Positions 1 through 8,996 of a DNA stretch of 64,000 nt are shown piece after piece. The translations under genes were made by a program, and so were the position numbers. This DNA is from Nitrososphaera sp. (lineage in GTDB: Archaea; Thermoproteota; Nitrososphaeria; Nitrososphaerales; Nitrososphaeraceae), in contig JBDUUL010000020.1 of assembly GCA_039938515.1 (NCBI GenBank), positions 1 to 64,000 of the forward strand, written 5' to 3'. Positions within the stretch are counted from its first letter, which is position 1. Each line of letters begins with the position of its first letter. Below the pieces are notes generated by a model. It was not told where the DNA came from and did no database searches. It worked only from the letters and a program-made list of their open reading frames with translations.

Positions 1-319
1 CGGCAGCAATTTTCTTCCCGATCCGGTTTCGGCCAATGTAACGTTCACCAATCCGCATTTCAACTACACCCACCAGGAGGAGCAGTACGTTTCTAACAAA
101 AATGCCACCATGCTCCTGGACTTTGGGGCAGTGGAGCCGCCACGGGACTCTGGCACAATTCACCCGCTCGTAGGCGTCTACAAGATGGACTACGGCAAAG
201 GCCATATAATCAACCTGGGGATTTATGCGCACTCGCTTGTAAACAACACGCAGTTCCTCGACTATTACGACAAGACCATCCTCCCTATGGCATATCATGA
301 TGCGGAGCAGCAAAAGTAG
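1..319 (+). CDS. C-terminal part of an unrecognised protein (5' end outside window)
   Basis: The reading frame is open from base 2 to the stop at 319, so about 105 residues of a longer protein are present and its start lies before the window. The visible part has many Asn-X-Thr/Ser sites and a stretch reading GKGHIINLGIYAHS, which resembles the 'GKG-x-hydrophobic strand-GxYG' ends seen in some glutamine-amidotransferase-like folds; that resemblance is weak. The glycosylation-type sites suggest a protein outside the cytoplasm. No function is claimed. An internal ATG at 110 is not needed as a start because the frame continues upstream. Confidence 0.6.
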   Translation, partial: GSNFLPDPVSANVTFTNPHFNYTHQEEQYVSNKNATMLLDFGAVEPPRDSGTIHPLVGVYKMDYGKGHIINLGIYAHSLVNNTQFLDYYDKTILPMAYHDAEQQK

Positions 320-464
320 CCAGGATAATTTCTGGCCGGCGCCCCGGTATTACGCGGCTCTCCCGAGATGCCCGCTGCTTTTTCTGTTCTTATGTCATGT
401 ACTGTAATGGTGTTATCAAAACCGGAACATCGCCGCTTATCTGCGATACTGACCCAGCTGCGAT

Positions 465-959
465 GTGAATTTTCCAAAACTCAATAGATCCATCGTACTT
501 GCCGTTGCAGCTGGGGCATCGCTACTGCTTCTCGCAAACACCGGGCTGGCGATCATGTCGGCGCAGAATGCTCACGCGCTATCGTACAAAGGTGTCAAGC
601 GGGAGTTCTATCTGTTCAACATGGATAACACTAGGATAAACGAGACCAAGGTTGGCATGCCGGCTGACATGTACAGCATATCTACCATGACCGTCACAAA
701 GGGCGACAATGTAACAATCCACTTTTACAACGTCGAGGCAAATGCCTCAGACCAGCACAGCTTCACTATTCTTGACAAGCCGTACGTGAAAAACGTAATT
801 CTGGCAGGCGGGCAGAACAGGACAATAAACTTTATTGCAAACGAGACTGGGGTCTTTGGCTATATCTGCTCATTCCACCAGCCCGTCATGAGAGGGCAGC
901 TGGTAGTCCTTGCTCCAACTGCCGACCAGTTCAATGCCCAAAAGAGCGCTGCTCCCTAG
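465..959 (+). CDS. Plastocyanin/cupredoxin-like blue copper protein, exported
   Basis: A 164-residue type I copper protein. Residues 1-39 form an uncleaved anchor or signal peptide (hydrophobic segment 9-31). The cupredoxin ligands are visible: His98 (DQHSF) and the C-terminal loop Cys135-x2-His138-x3-Met142, the classic C-x2-H-x3-M pattern. Such small cupredoxins are abundant in ammonia-oxidising archaea, where they are proposed to replace cytochrome c as electron carriers outside the membrane; that role is inferred here. The start is GTG at 465. It stands alone, with no operon partner. Confidence 0.9.
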   Translation: MNFPKLNRSIVLAVAAGASLLLLANTGLAIMSAQNAHALSYKGVKREFYLFNMDNTRINETKVGMPADMYSISTMTVTKGDNVTIHFYNVEANASDQHSFTILDKPYVKNVILAGGQNRTINFIANETGVFGYICSFHQPVMRGQLVVLAPTADQFNAQKSAAP

Positions 960-1063
960 CGGGACGGCCCTTATCGCCGCGAATAAGTACAATCCTGGTG
1001 ACACGATTGAATCAATACTCGGGACCTCTGTCTGGGCCGGTATGACTTGCTCCGGAAAGGAAT

Positions 1064-1723
1064 CTACACAAGCGGGTACTCCCTAAACCTCTCGTGCCCG
1101 GCGCCTTCTCTGTGCGCGTGGACTTCATGCGCAAAAATGAAGGTCGCATTGCAGTCCATGCAAGAGTAGACCCGGTCTATGATGTCCCTTACCAATTCGG
1201 AAGGATTGTGTGAGTTTGATTTGCCTTCAAGTTCTCGAATCCTCGCTAGAGCAGGCGTTGCCCTGCTCCAAAGCGTGTCGAAAATTAGCTGCTTGAACGC
1301 CACAATCGTTTCGGAATTGCTTTGTATGGACTGGATCGTTTCTTTCGGATTTGTTGAGAGTGGCCGCGGGGCCAGCGCGATAAATTCAACGTCAGACACC
1401 CCAAAAACGCTCAGGACGCCTGCAAGATGTCGCATCTCGTCAAGCCGGGCCATGTCTTGCTTGCATTCTTCAAGGTTCTCGGGGGTAACTTCGGTAATGC
1501 TTCTGACCCTGACGCCGCGCGTGCGCGCACTGCAGATTTCCTTCCACAGCCATGTATTCTTGGACGTCATCTCAATATGATTCCCGTCGATTACGAGGCT
1601 TACCGAACTTATCGGGTTCTTGAAAAAATCCTCAACGGCCTTTCGATTATTTTCAAGCCCGACAATCAGGTATGCGACGGGAATTCTGGTCATGTTCTCG
1701 CCTGGTGGTAAGGCAGACGCCAT
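1064..1723 (-). CDS. Histidine-kinase-type sensor domain fused to a C2H2 zinc finger, no kinase
   Basis: A 219-residue protein. Residues about 12-170 match, from memory, the N-terminal input domain of many Nitrososphaera sensor histidine kinases: a 'GVRVRSITEVTPENLEECK' segment, 'DEMRHLAGVLSVFGVSDVEF', then 'FDTLWSRATPALARIRELE'. Here no kinase core follows. Instead the C-terminus carries a zinc finger with C2H2 spacing: Cys188-x2-Cys191-x12-His204-x5-His210. It could be a stand-alone sensor that passes its signal through nucleic-acid or protein binding rather than phosphorylation; this is inference. The start could be ATG at 1723 or, ten codons in, at 1693. It is a single gene with no clear partner. 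Confidence 0.7.
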   Translation of the reverse strand: MASALPPGENMTRIPVAYLIVGLENNRKAVEDFFKNPISSVSLVIDGNHIEMTSKNTWLWKEICSARTRGVRVRSITEVTPENLEECKQDMARLDEMRHLAGVLSVFGVSDVEFIALAPRPLSTNPKETIQSIQSNSETIVAFKQLIFDTLWSRATPALARIRELEGKSNSHNPSELVRDIIDRVYSCMDCNATFIFAHEVHAHREGAGHERFREYPLV

Positions 1724-1884
1724 TGAGTCGCAGCTGAAGGTATGATTGATAAGAAGTTCGATGAAGTCTTTCTCTTGAGCCAGTGGCTCTTATGGCGATA
1801 GGCTCTAGAGTGTTCGGTGGTTCAAGCACCAATCCTTGACTTAGGCAGGAAAGAAAAAAGGGGAGAGCAGTCAGGGACCGCTCA

Positions 1885-2754
1885 TTACTTTATCAGGCTT
1901 AGTCCGTTCGGGCCGGTGAGTACGGTAGCAATACCTGAGAGCGGGGCAGTGGGGAACGTGCTTCCGGTTACAGAGCTGCTCACGCTAATTGTAAGCACCT
2001 TGCCGTTCAAGAGGTGAACTGTTACCGGGACATCTGTGAATTGCTGCGCCCCGTTTGTGGACACGTTGACATGGGTGCTAAAGCTGGTTGTATTGCCCGT
2101 GAGGACAACTGAAGGAGTGCTTGACTGGGCTGTCGAGGTTGTAGAATTCGCTGCGGTTGAAGTCGAGGGCGTCACCGTGGTCGATCTCGAAGCGGTCAGA
2201 GAACCTGCAGAGCTGTTCACGGTAGCAGAGCGGTTGGCAGTAAGCGACGCGCCTGTTGCCGTGCTAGTTGAATTAGCCGTTCCTGTTGAAGCGGTACCCG
2301 TGGTATTGCTGGCTGACGTGGTGCTGGTCATTGTAGTCAGAGTGTGGTTTGCAACGACCATGCCTGTGAGTGAAGAGTATTGTGCGTAATAGACAGTAAA
2401 GTTCTGCACTTGGCCGTTTGAAACGTCAATCTGCCATTGTCCTGCGATAACAGAATCTGCTACCCCGGTTGGGACGCTAGTGGCATTTGCCGGAATCGCA
2501 AAGCCGTTAACAGTGCCCCTGACATGGAAGGTATTTTCAGTGGCGGCGGAGGCGGTGGTCGTGGTTCCGGTAGCGTTTGAAGCTGTCGACGTTGTATTGG
2601 CAGACGTGCTGTTCATTCCGCCTGTCGTGTTAGAGGTTGTTGCGGCTGTTGTCTGGGCAGATGCCTGGTGCAGAGCTGCGAGGCTTGGCGATACCGCCAA
2701 TACGAGTACTGCTGCAGTAAGCATTGCTGCAAATGTTGCGTACTTTGTGTTCAT
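1885..2754 (-). CDS. Secreted Ser/Thr/Asn-rich low-complexity protein
   Basis: The reading frame continues upstream to 2847, but the ATG at 2754 gives a clean signal peptide (MNTKYATF..., hydrophobic core 6-24, likely cut after about residue 34), so I place the start there (289 residues). Two short ordered regions (about residues 72-140 and 225-289) flank a long Thr/Ser/Ala/Asn tract with many N-x-T/S sites, typical of a glycosylated stalk or cell-surface linker. The first ordered part contains HVRGTVNGF and QWQIDVSNG. I recall similar 'secreted, low-complexity' proteins in soil ammonia-oxidising archaea, but I assign no function. Confidence 0.75.
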   Translation of the reverse strand: MNTKYATFAAMLTAAVLVLAVSPSLAALHQASAQTTAATTSNTTGGMNSTSANTTSTASNATGTTTTASAATENTFHVRGTVNGFAIPANATSVPTGVADSVIAGQWQIDVSNGQVQNFTVYYAQYSSLTGMVVANHTLTTMTSTTSASNTTGTASTGTANSTSTATGASLTANRSATVNSSAGSLTASRSTTVTPSTSTAANSTTSTAQSSTPSVVLTGNTTSFSTHVNVSTNGAQQFTDVPVTVHLLNGKVLTISVSSSVTGSTFPTAPLSGIATVLTGPNGLSLIK

Positions 2755-2929
2755 TGCAAAATCGCAAGTCTCAAACGCCTTTAACAGGTTCGCAAGCATA
2801 CTCGGAAGATAATGCTGATAGTCAAAACCTGCCAGATATTCCCCCAATGCTGTCCGGTAAACTTTTCATCCTGACGAACAGAATTGGCAAATGCACGGCC
2901 CGGTGCTACTTGAGCCGGAGATATTGCAA

Positions 2930-3043
2930 ATGAAAAAGCCGGATTCGTCCCTCAGAATTGACTCAATTCAGTATATCCAGGCGAATATTGAACGGGAAGC
3001 GCTGCCGCTTAGAGTCTTCAGGGCTAAGATAATCCGATTATAA
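2930..3043 (+). CDS. Possible 37-residue small protein
   Basis: An ATG at 2930 opens a frame of 37 codons (begins MKKPDSSLRID, ends at 3043). A GGAG lies at 2917-2920, nine bases before the ATG, which is a reasonable ribosome-binding site. The peptide is basic at its C-terminus and has no domain I recognise. It sits in the 350-base gap before the next gene on the same strand. Length alone cannot establish that it is coding. Confidence 0.3.
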   Translation: MKKPDSSLRIDSIQYIQANIEREALPLRVFRAKIIRL

Positions 3044-3110
3044 TCAACCCCCAGAATCTGGGCCGACGAGCTTCCTCATCGCATATTAGGTCGGATTAAA
3101 CTTGATATGC

Positions 3111-3347
3111 ATGACAGAATCGTCGCCGGTATTCGACTGGGATGCCATCTTTCAGAAAGCCGTCAGGGCCAGGGAAGGAGAAGACGTCGGAGTAGTTGTG
3201 GGCGTGTCAAACGATAATATTTTTGTCCAGAAAGCCCCCATGAAGGAGATTATATTGTCCAAGAAAAGTGTCGGCAGCTTTGACGGCGACGAGGTCGTCT
3301 TGAACATAACAGGCGAAGAGGCCAGAAAGCACGAGATAAGAATCTAG
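3111..3347 (+). CDS. Small PRC-barrel/DUF2171-like protein
   Basis: A 78-residue protein from the ATG at 3111 (a TTG at 3102 is possible but less likely; an AT-rich cgcatattagg lies about 26 bases before the ATG). After an acidic N-terminus, the segments GVVVGVSNDNIFVQK, EIILSKKSVGSFDG and DEVVLNITGEEA look like the strands of a PRC-barrel or DUF2171 domain, where 'I/V-P-K/S-x-V-x-x-FDG-x-x-V-x-L' is typical. The family assignment is from pattern only. Such domains bind small molecules or other proteins. It is monocistronic. Confidence 0.6.
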   Translation: MTESSPVFDWDAIFQKAVRAREGEDVGVVVGVSNDNIFVQKAPMKEIILSKKSVGSFDGDEVVLNITGEEARKHEIRI

Positions 3348-3809
3348 CAGAAAGCAATAGCCTAAGCAGGGACGATCGTCCCGAGCACCCAACAACGGTA
3401 GCGGCCTTTCCCACAGCGCCGCCCTTTGTTTTTTGGATAAGGCCTTGATTGCTTTGCAAGGCACGGGCCGGTTAGGGTTCCCAAACTATCAAGCTGGAAT
3501 TGCTTTGCTGAGGTTTATGATCGGGCTTGCTGTTAGCATCGGGTATTATCAATCCGGAAATATCCGAGACATAGACGCTCGACCAATCTTGCGAAGAAAT
3601 ACGGATTTTTAATTCCCACTAAGGGAGGGTTCGATCTCCCCTAGCTGAACAAGACATCTGCAGGATCGGAATCGCTGCTTGACCGTTGTTAGTAAATGCA
3701 GAAATAAACCACTTGCTTAACGATAGTAAGTCTATTGGTTATGTGATGTTGTCTATTCAAAAGGTCCGCGACCAAAATGTGTTTAGATATGAGTTCGAAG
3801 GATGCTAGC
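3348..3809. other. 462-base intergenic region
   Basis: No convincing gene is seen. At 3617-3640 there is a short hairpin, ggga(g) ... ctccc, around a ttcgatc loop that looks like the T-arm of a tRNA; the rest of a tRNA is missing. The segment is AT-richer than the flanks. Confidence 0.4.
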
Positions 3810-4709
3810 CTAAACCGTCGCAGATGGATCCGGCATATCAGATGCTGCATTGGAATGGCATCTACTTACCACTTGATTTCCAGTCAGTGCACCATAGTTT
3901 GTAAAGGTGCCGCTGCAAGAATCAATGATACTGCCTGAATTGTTAACAGTAGATGCAACATGATTAACCAGAGCGGCTGAGTTCTTGATAACTCCGGGAT
4001 TGTCAAGAGTACCGTAATTATCTACGGTGCCTCCAGGTTTATTGATAATTTGCCCCGAGTTAACAAAAGCGTAAGTCGCGTCAATGGAATTATAGTTAAT
4101 GATGGTACCGGCGTTAAACAGGCCGCCATAATCTGAGGCAAAGCTGTTAATCGAACCGCGATTGATAATTACCCCGCTTGGCGTGTTAGTGAGGTTGCCT
4201 CCGTCTGTATCTACACGGCCGTTCTTGTCTGTATAAATTGTCCCAGAGTTGACAACTGTTCCTTGGATGAGAATGTTTACGGCGTGGATTCTTATCGCGC
4301 CATAGTTACTTGAATGGCCATAGAAAAAGATGCTACCATTCATGTCTCGAAGGGTGCTTCCAGGGTTATTTGTCATGCCATTGTAGAAGCTGATGCCACC
4401 GTAAGGGCTGCTGTTGATAACGGTTCCGTTGTTGATAAAGTTCCCCCAGACCGAGCTGTTGTATTTTCCAATTACATTTAGCGTTACTCCTTTTGCAACG
4501 GTCAGAGAGTCACCGCCGTTGACCGTCAGTGTGTTGACGGTGCAAACAGAATGGGTACTGCTCCAGTTACCCCCTAGCGCAGCGCAGGATGAACTACCGG
4601 CTAGTACGTTAGACGCGGCCCTTGCATTCCCTGCCGACAACATCAGAATAGTTACAAAGACAGCTGCTGATGCAAGCCCGAATGCTGTGAGGATATTTCG
4701 CGGGACCAT
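3810..4709 (-). CDS. Secreted repeat protein, likely beta-solenoid surface protein
   Basis: A 299-residue exported protein. A signal peptide is clear (basic start, hydrophobic 8-27, ending AGNARA near residue 32). From residue 60 to 275 it is built of short repeats of the type N-x-G-T/S-I/V-x-N (for example NNGTVINS, NSGTIYTD, NRGSINS, NAGTIINY, NYGTLDN, NNSGSII), about 12-18 residues each. This pattern is known from right-handed beta-helix adhesins and filamentous-haemagglutinin-like proteins. Cys42-Cys56 and Cys266-Cys284 could form disulphides at the two ends. A role in surface attachment or matrix is inferred. Confidence 0.75.
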   Translation of the reverse strand: MVPRNILTAFGLASAAVFVTILMLSAGNARAASNVLAGSSSCAALGGNWSSTHSVCTVNTLTVNGGDSLTVAKGVTLNVIGKYNSSVWGNFINNGTVINSSPYGGISFYNGMTNNPGSTLRDMNGSIFFYGHSSNYGAIRIHAVNILIQGTVVNSGTIYTDKNGRVDTDGGNLTNTPSGVIINRGSINSFASDYGGLFNAGTIINYNSIDATYAFVNSGQIINKPGGTVDNYGTLDNPGVIKNSAALVNHVASTVNNSGSIIDSCSGTFTNYGALTGNQVVSRCHSNAASDMPDPSATV

Positions 4710-5046
4710 TTCTTTTTCGCGGATTTGGCTAAGGGAACAATCTTAGTATTAAACAAATCGAAATGAATATTCAGAAAAGTCTACTAGAAGAACCTCGCCG
4801 TTTTACATATGCTGGCAAGTAATTGATCTCCGGATATCAGATTACGACTCTCCCAAGTTTCCGGCAAACTGTGATTGGCAAGAATCAGGGTGTGCTGTGA
4901 AACTCCGGCGCAAGAAGGGTCTGAAGGCATTTCGACTGGCTTTTGGTCGATGTTATAAGCGTCGCGCTAGCTGGTTCTGATAAACTGACGGCGGATGGCT
5001 TTCACCTCAATGGTTGTGATCCGCGGCAGATTTGACAGTACCCAAT
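4710..5046. other. 337-base intergenic region
   Basis: No gene or RNA is recognised. The upstream edge would carry the promoter of the minus-strand repeat protein; AT-rich tracts lie at 4741-4790. Confidence 0.4.
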
Positions 5047-5775
5047 TTAGCACGTCTGGTCGATCGATGTTCCACATTGATTGCAAAACTTTGCAGCTGC
5101 AGGATTGGAATGGCTGCAAGAACTACAGCTGAGTTTCACTTTTGCACCGCAATTAATGCAGTATGTTGCATTCAACGGGTTCGTGGCTGAGCATTTCGAG
5201 CATGTTATGCTGTTGTGAACGGCGCTGGCTGTATTCCTTGCTGAGTCTTCGGAAGAATTCTTCCCGGCTTTGTTAAGGGCGAATCCGCAGTACGGACATT
5301 GATGGAAGCCAAATTTAGTATCTGATGTAGACACGTCTTTGCCGCAGGACGGACACACTAGCCCACGTAGTACAGCTGTGGTCGATATGCTTTGAATATC
5401 TGCCGCTTGCGCTTGCGTCTCTTGATTGCTCTGATTTGAATTGCCGTAAGACTTGTTGCCACCGAGAATGCTCTTTATTCTATTGAAAGCTACTGTAGCC
5501 TCATTTGCTGGAACGAGGTAGAGGGATTTTTGTGGACTGCCGTCCGAATCATAGTCAATCCGGTTGATGGCAGAGCTATTGCCCGGGTCGCAAAGGCGAA
5601 ACACGTTAGCATGACGTACATTGCTGTTATGTGGCGGCAAAATTATGAAAAAGAACGTAGCCCCAATCATAATAGCTATAATGACAGCAGTCACACCAAA
5701 TACTGTCTTCCACGCCAACTCTCGCCGGGTACCCCTCGAAAGGCATTGATTCGGCGGTAAGATAAACACTATCAC
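5047..5775 (-). CDS. Membrane-anchored zinc-ribbon protein
   Basis: A 242-residue protein with one N-terminal membrane helix (about residues 22-47, preceded by basic residues), a low-complexity Asn/Gln/Ser linker, and three zinc ribbons toward the C-terminus. The ribbons are CPSCG...CPYCG, CSKC...CINCG and CSSC...CNQCG, that is, a single zinc-ribbon plus a double zinc-ribbon (DZR type). Such proteins are common and poorly understood in archaea. The ribbons would face the cytoplasm if the basic side of the helix stays inside, which is at odds with their C-terminal position, so topology is uncertain. The start is GTG at 5775. Confidence 0.7.
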   Translation of the reverse strand: MIVFILPPNQCLSRGTRRELAWKTVFGVTAVIIAIMIGATFFFIILPPHNSNVRHANVFRLCDPGNSSAINRIDYDSDGSPQKSLYLVPANEATVAFNRIKSILGGNKSYGNSNQSNQETQAQAADIQSISTTAVLRGLVCPSCGKDVSTSDTKFGFHQCPYCGFALNKAGKNSSEDSARNTASAVHNSITCSKCSATNPLNATYCINCGAKVKLSCSSCSHSNPAAAKFCNQCGTSIDQTC

Positions 5776-6012
5776 AATACAGCATCGCGATACGTACTAT
5801 TCAGACAGTCGACAACAACTTGCTTGGGGTTCTGCGGTGCAATTGATTATTGCCTGATCACTTATCCGGCGCTCCTATAACAAATAAATCGCGGAGGCCT
5901 AGCGATTGTTTCGATTGGCTGTGGGAGTCAATTTGTATTGCCCCGGATTCTACGCCGCCACCTTCAACGTAACAAAACGTCTGTTGCAAATAAAGACCTA
6001 AAAGGTGCTGAT

Positions 6013-7788
6013 ATGCTGCCAATATTAGTGCCGCAAGATAGGGAGCTGCAACTAATAGTCTTGGTTGCAATACTCGCAGGCATTGACCTTATGGCGGCAT
6101 TTGCATTCCTATACGACTATGGAGGATTGCCGCCACGTTCGAATGGAGGGTGTTTTTCAGCACTAGAGTTGTATGCCAAGTCCAAGCTTCGTGTAAGTCT
6201 TCCAGATTACGTTCCTGATGGTTATGATATTGCTTGTGCACGCAATGATGCTGGTTGTAGTCCGCAAGGCGGCTGCATAGAGGGATATGTAGTGGTTTAC
6301 TCGAAAAATGGGGCGCCGCTGGAAAACAATAACAACCTGCTTGTCCTGACAGTCATAGACCACACCCGTATCTTCCAATACAATCCAAGTTACTATGCAA
6401 ATATGAGCACGCAGGCTCAAAGGTACCGTTTCTCATCAATTACCCTGCCCATTCTGGATAGTTACCGGCAGATAGTCGGCCAGAAGACGATAACTCCTCA
6501 GCTTGTTACGCTAAACAATCAACCATTAGAGATAATCGAGGGTTACAGAAGCTATCCCTCCAGCGCAGGCTTTTGGAACGGGAACTTGACATACTCGGTC
6601 GAAAGCAACCAAGTGCCCTTAAGCGAGCTTGAGAAAATGGCGGTCTCTATCCACCAAGGGAGCTACGCACCAGGGGATTCGTTGGGCTTTGACAGCCAAC
6701 CGCCAAGATTAACTGTTTCAAACTTTGTTGTAGCCAATCATGTCTATCGAGCGCCGGCCTTTACTACCTATCTAAATGGAAATCAAACCCTAGTCAATGA
6801 TTCAATGATTGATGTAGTTCCGGGCCAGCAGCAGAAGGTAACAGATCTTGTCCAGCCGGCCTCCTCTCTTGCTGATTACGATATCTCGTACTCTGGAGAT
6901 TGCGATTCGAGCGGAATAATTAGCCCGGACAAAGTAACTGCCGGTGCGGAGCTCAGGTGCCAGATTACAAATACGCTGACTCACTGGCCGCCGGGGTCGT
7001 TTCCAAAACCCGGCACCAAGATAGCAGCATACAAAAGTTACATGCAGGGGATATGGCTCATGAATTTGGATGGGAGCGACCAGACATTGGTTGCTGACGG
7101 GTATTCTCCCAGCTGGTCGCCAAACGGCACAAAGGTGGTTTACGAATGCGGTACTGAAATTTGCACTATAAACTCTGATGGAAGCGACCGCAAGATCCTA
7201 CGCGATGGCATGGATCCTCGATGGGCGCCGGATGGCAGCAGGATCGCATATAGCACTTTGGCCGAAGGCCACTACCGCATATACATAATGAATACAGATG
7301 GGAGCAATCCAACGATGGTAACCAAGCAATCCAATGACTTTACACATCCCACTTGGTCGCCCGATGGCAAAAAACTAGCCTTTCAAGGGGCTAACGAACG
7401 TTCAAACCAGATCGGGCTTTCAGATCAGATTTACACGATCGATGCAAACGGTACAGGCTTTGCCGAGTTGACAAAGGAGAATTTTTTTGGCAACCAATCA
7501 TTAGACGACAATCGGCTTCCTAGCTGGTCTCCAGATGGCCAGAAGATCATGTACATTAGCGATAGAGACCCGAATGGCGATCAGATCTTTCTCATAAATC
7601 CAGACGGCAGCAACGAGACTCTATTGACAGGCGATCCGAATGGCCAAGAGATGCCTACTTGGCTCTCAGATGGCAAGAGGATCGGTTATGCATCTCGCAT
7701 AGGACTAGCCACTGTGAATGTAAACGGCAGCGACAGAGTTCTAATCAGCAATACGACTGGTTACTATGATGCGGCTTGGCAACCATGA
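6013..7788 (+). CDS. Exported TolB-like WD40/PD40 beta-propeller protein
   Basis: The frame opens with TTG at 5938, but ATG at 6013 is preceded by aggtg at six bases and directly by the membrane segment, so I choose 6013 (591 residues). There is one N-terminal transmembrane helix (about residues 13-36). A central region of about 300 residues follows; part of it (YDISYSGDC...ITN, residues about 292-325) resembles a prealbumin-like domain. Then at least five PD40 repeats (PSWSPNGTKVVY, PRWAPDGSRIAY, PTWSPDGKKLAF, PSWSPDGQKIMY, PTWLSDGKRIGY) form a TolB-type six-bladed propeller, with the last blade ending DAAWQP. Such propellers bind proteins or glycans. The ligand is unknown. Confidence 0.85.
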   Translation: MLPILVPQDRELQLIVLVAILAGIDLMAAFAFLYDYGGLPPRSNGGCFSALELYAKSKLRVSLPDYVPDGYDIACARNDAGCSPQGGCIEGYVVVYSKNGAPLENNNNLLVLTVIDHTRIFQYNPSYYANMSTQAQRYRFSSITLPILDSYRQIVGQKTITPQLVTLNNQPLEIIEGYRSYPSSAGFWNGNLTYSVESNQVPLSELEKMAVSIHQGSYAPGDSLGFDSQPPRLTVSNFVVANHVYRAPAFTTYLNGNQTLVNDSMIDVVPGQQQKVTDLVQPASSLADYDISYSGDCDSSGIISPDKVTAGAELRCQITNTLTHWPPGSFPKPGTKIAAYKSYMQGIWLMNLDGSDQTLVADGYSPSWSPNGTKVVYECGTEICTINSDGSDRKILRDGMDPRWAPDGSRIAYSTLAEGHYRIYIMNTDGSNPTMVTKQSNDFTHPTWSPDGKKLAFQGANERSNQIGLSDQIYTIDANGTGFAELTKENFFGNQSLDDNRLPSWSPDGQKIMYISDRDPNGDQIFLINPDGSNETLLTGDPNGQEMPTWLSDGKRIGYASRIGLATVNVNGSDRVLISNTTGYYDAAWQP

Positions 7789-7800
7789 GGGAATTCCAGT

Positions 7801-8613
7801 TTATTTTCCAAGCATGAACGTCACATAGACTCCCGCTCGAGATGCCCCTGCTTCTAGGTTAATTTGCGACAAGGTATGGTCTGGCATAAAAAACCAGCTT
7901 GACTTGCTATTGGTGTCAACGTCGTCTACAAATACTGCAAGGTCGTATTTCTTGCTCCCGCAGTTTGCACATGGCTCTCCAAAGATCGCCTTCATGGTCT
8001 GATTGGAAAAGTATAGGTTCAATGTGGTGTCGTTGTACGTCAGAAAGTTTGCCTCAAATGAGCGGGTGTCGTAATTTGCAGTCATGTTTATCATTTTGCC
8101 ATAGTTATTTTGGAATGTATAGCCTACCATGTAGTTATGCGAGCCCACAGTCAGATTATAGTGATCCATCCGAATTGCAGAAAATATGCCCTCGCAGGAT
8201 TTGGCAGCTTGTAATGCAAGCGATACTTTAGCACCGGTAATTGATGCGGATTCCATATGAGGATTAACTTCTCCAATTGAGCGTGTTTCTGTCATGTTTA
8301 GCACACCTGCGGTGTTTGTGCGCTCATTTACCGGGATGTACAAGTCCAAGGTCATTCCTGAAAGCGGCGAGAGTTGAGGCACATACTGGTACCTCAAATC
8401 TACGATGGCGACAGGGTCGATTATCGAAGCACCACTATAATGGATCGACGCATCTGGACATGCTGAGAGGAAAAGTTTCCCTTCAGGGAGCGCTTTGGCA
8501 TAAGCGATGGTCTGAGGAGAAATTGATGACTGGATTATTGCGAAAAGCCCTAGTGAGAGTGCAGCCACCATGCTTATTCCAATGACAACATATGCGGTCT
8601 TGCCTATGGGCAA
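7801..8613 (-). CDS. Unrecognised membrane-anchored extracellular protein
   Basis: A 270-residue protein with one N-terminal hydrophobic helix (about residues 7-28) and a large polar domain with several N-x-T sites, so it probably faces outside the cell. Four cysteines occur as Cys52, Cys139 and a CANC pair (GEPCANCGSKKYD) that could form disulphides or bind metal. It converges with the propeller gene on the other strand with only 12 bases between stops. I do not recognise a family. Confidence 0.65.
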   Translation of the reverse strand: MPIGKTAYVVIGISMVAALSLGLFAIIQSSISPQTIAYAKALPEGKLFLSACPDASIHYSGASIIDPVAIVDLRYQYVPQLSPLSGMTLDLYIPVNERTNTAGVLNMTETRSIGEVNPHMESASITGAKVSLALQAAKSCEGIFSAIRMDHYNLTVGSHNYMVGYTFQNNYGKMINMTANYDTRSFEANFLTYNDTTLNLYFSNQTMKAIFGEPCANCGSKKYDLAVFVDDVDTNSKSSWFFMPDHTLSQINLEAGASRAGVYVTFMLGK

Positions 8614-8747
8614 AATCAGGAACTATATCCTGAGTGACAAAGATGAATATATTGGCAATGTGGTATCGCCTGTTTTGATACTAGCATCGCATAGTCTGTC
8701 ATGGCAGACATGAAAAGTCAAAATAGCGTCGTATTGCTCAATCTGAC

Positions 8748-8996
8748 ATGGTCAGCAGGCGGGCCGGTATTGGCATACTCTTTGTTGGAGCAGTACTGCT
8801 CGCCTTTGGAGCATACAACTTGTCGCTGTCGGCACAGCGGTACTATTTGCGTAATGAATGCATCCATAGTCCTCTTCAGTCCGACCCAAGGTTCCTCGGC
8901 GGCTGGGCTATTTGCATAGAGTTCGATTGGGGTGACACAGTAATCATGACAGTCCCGTTTTTTGCAGCTGGCTTCATACTAGCGGATTTTGGATAG
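8748..8996 (+). CDS. Small two-helix membrane protein
   Basis: An 82-residue protein starting at ATG 8748 with a hydrophobic helix at residues 7-27 and a second at about 62-80. The loop between them contains Cys38 and Cys56 and would lie outside the cell. A different frame overlaps it from 8701, but only this one gives two proper helices. The 3' end overlaps the minus-strand integrase relic by 18 bases. Function unknown. Confidence 0.55.
   Translation: MVSRRAGIGILFVGAVLLAFGAYNLSLSAQRYYLRNECIHSPLQSDPRFLGGWAICIEFDWGDTVIMTVPFFAAGFILADFG

Noticed and set aside
3617-3640. tRNA T-arm-like hairpin (gggag ... ttcgatc ... ctccc)
   Set aside because: No acceptor, D- or anticodon arm can be built around it, and its similarity to the CAT tRNA 3' half is too weak to call an att relic.
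8701-8919. 72-codon frame overlapping the small membrane protein
   Set aside because: No membrane segment or motif; the frame starting at 8748 gives two clear helices.
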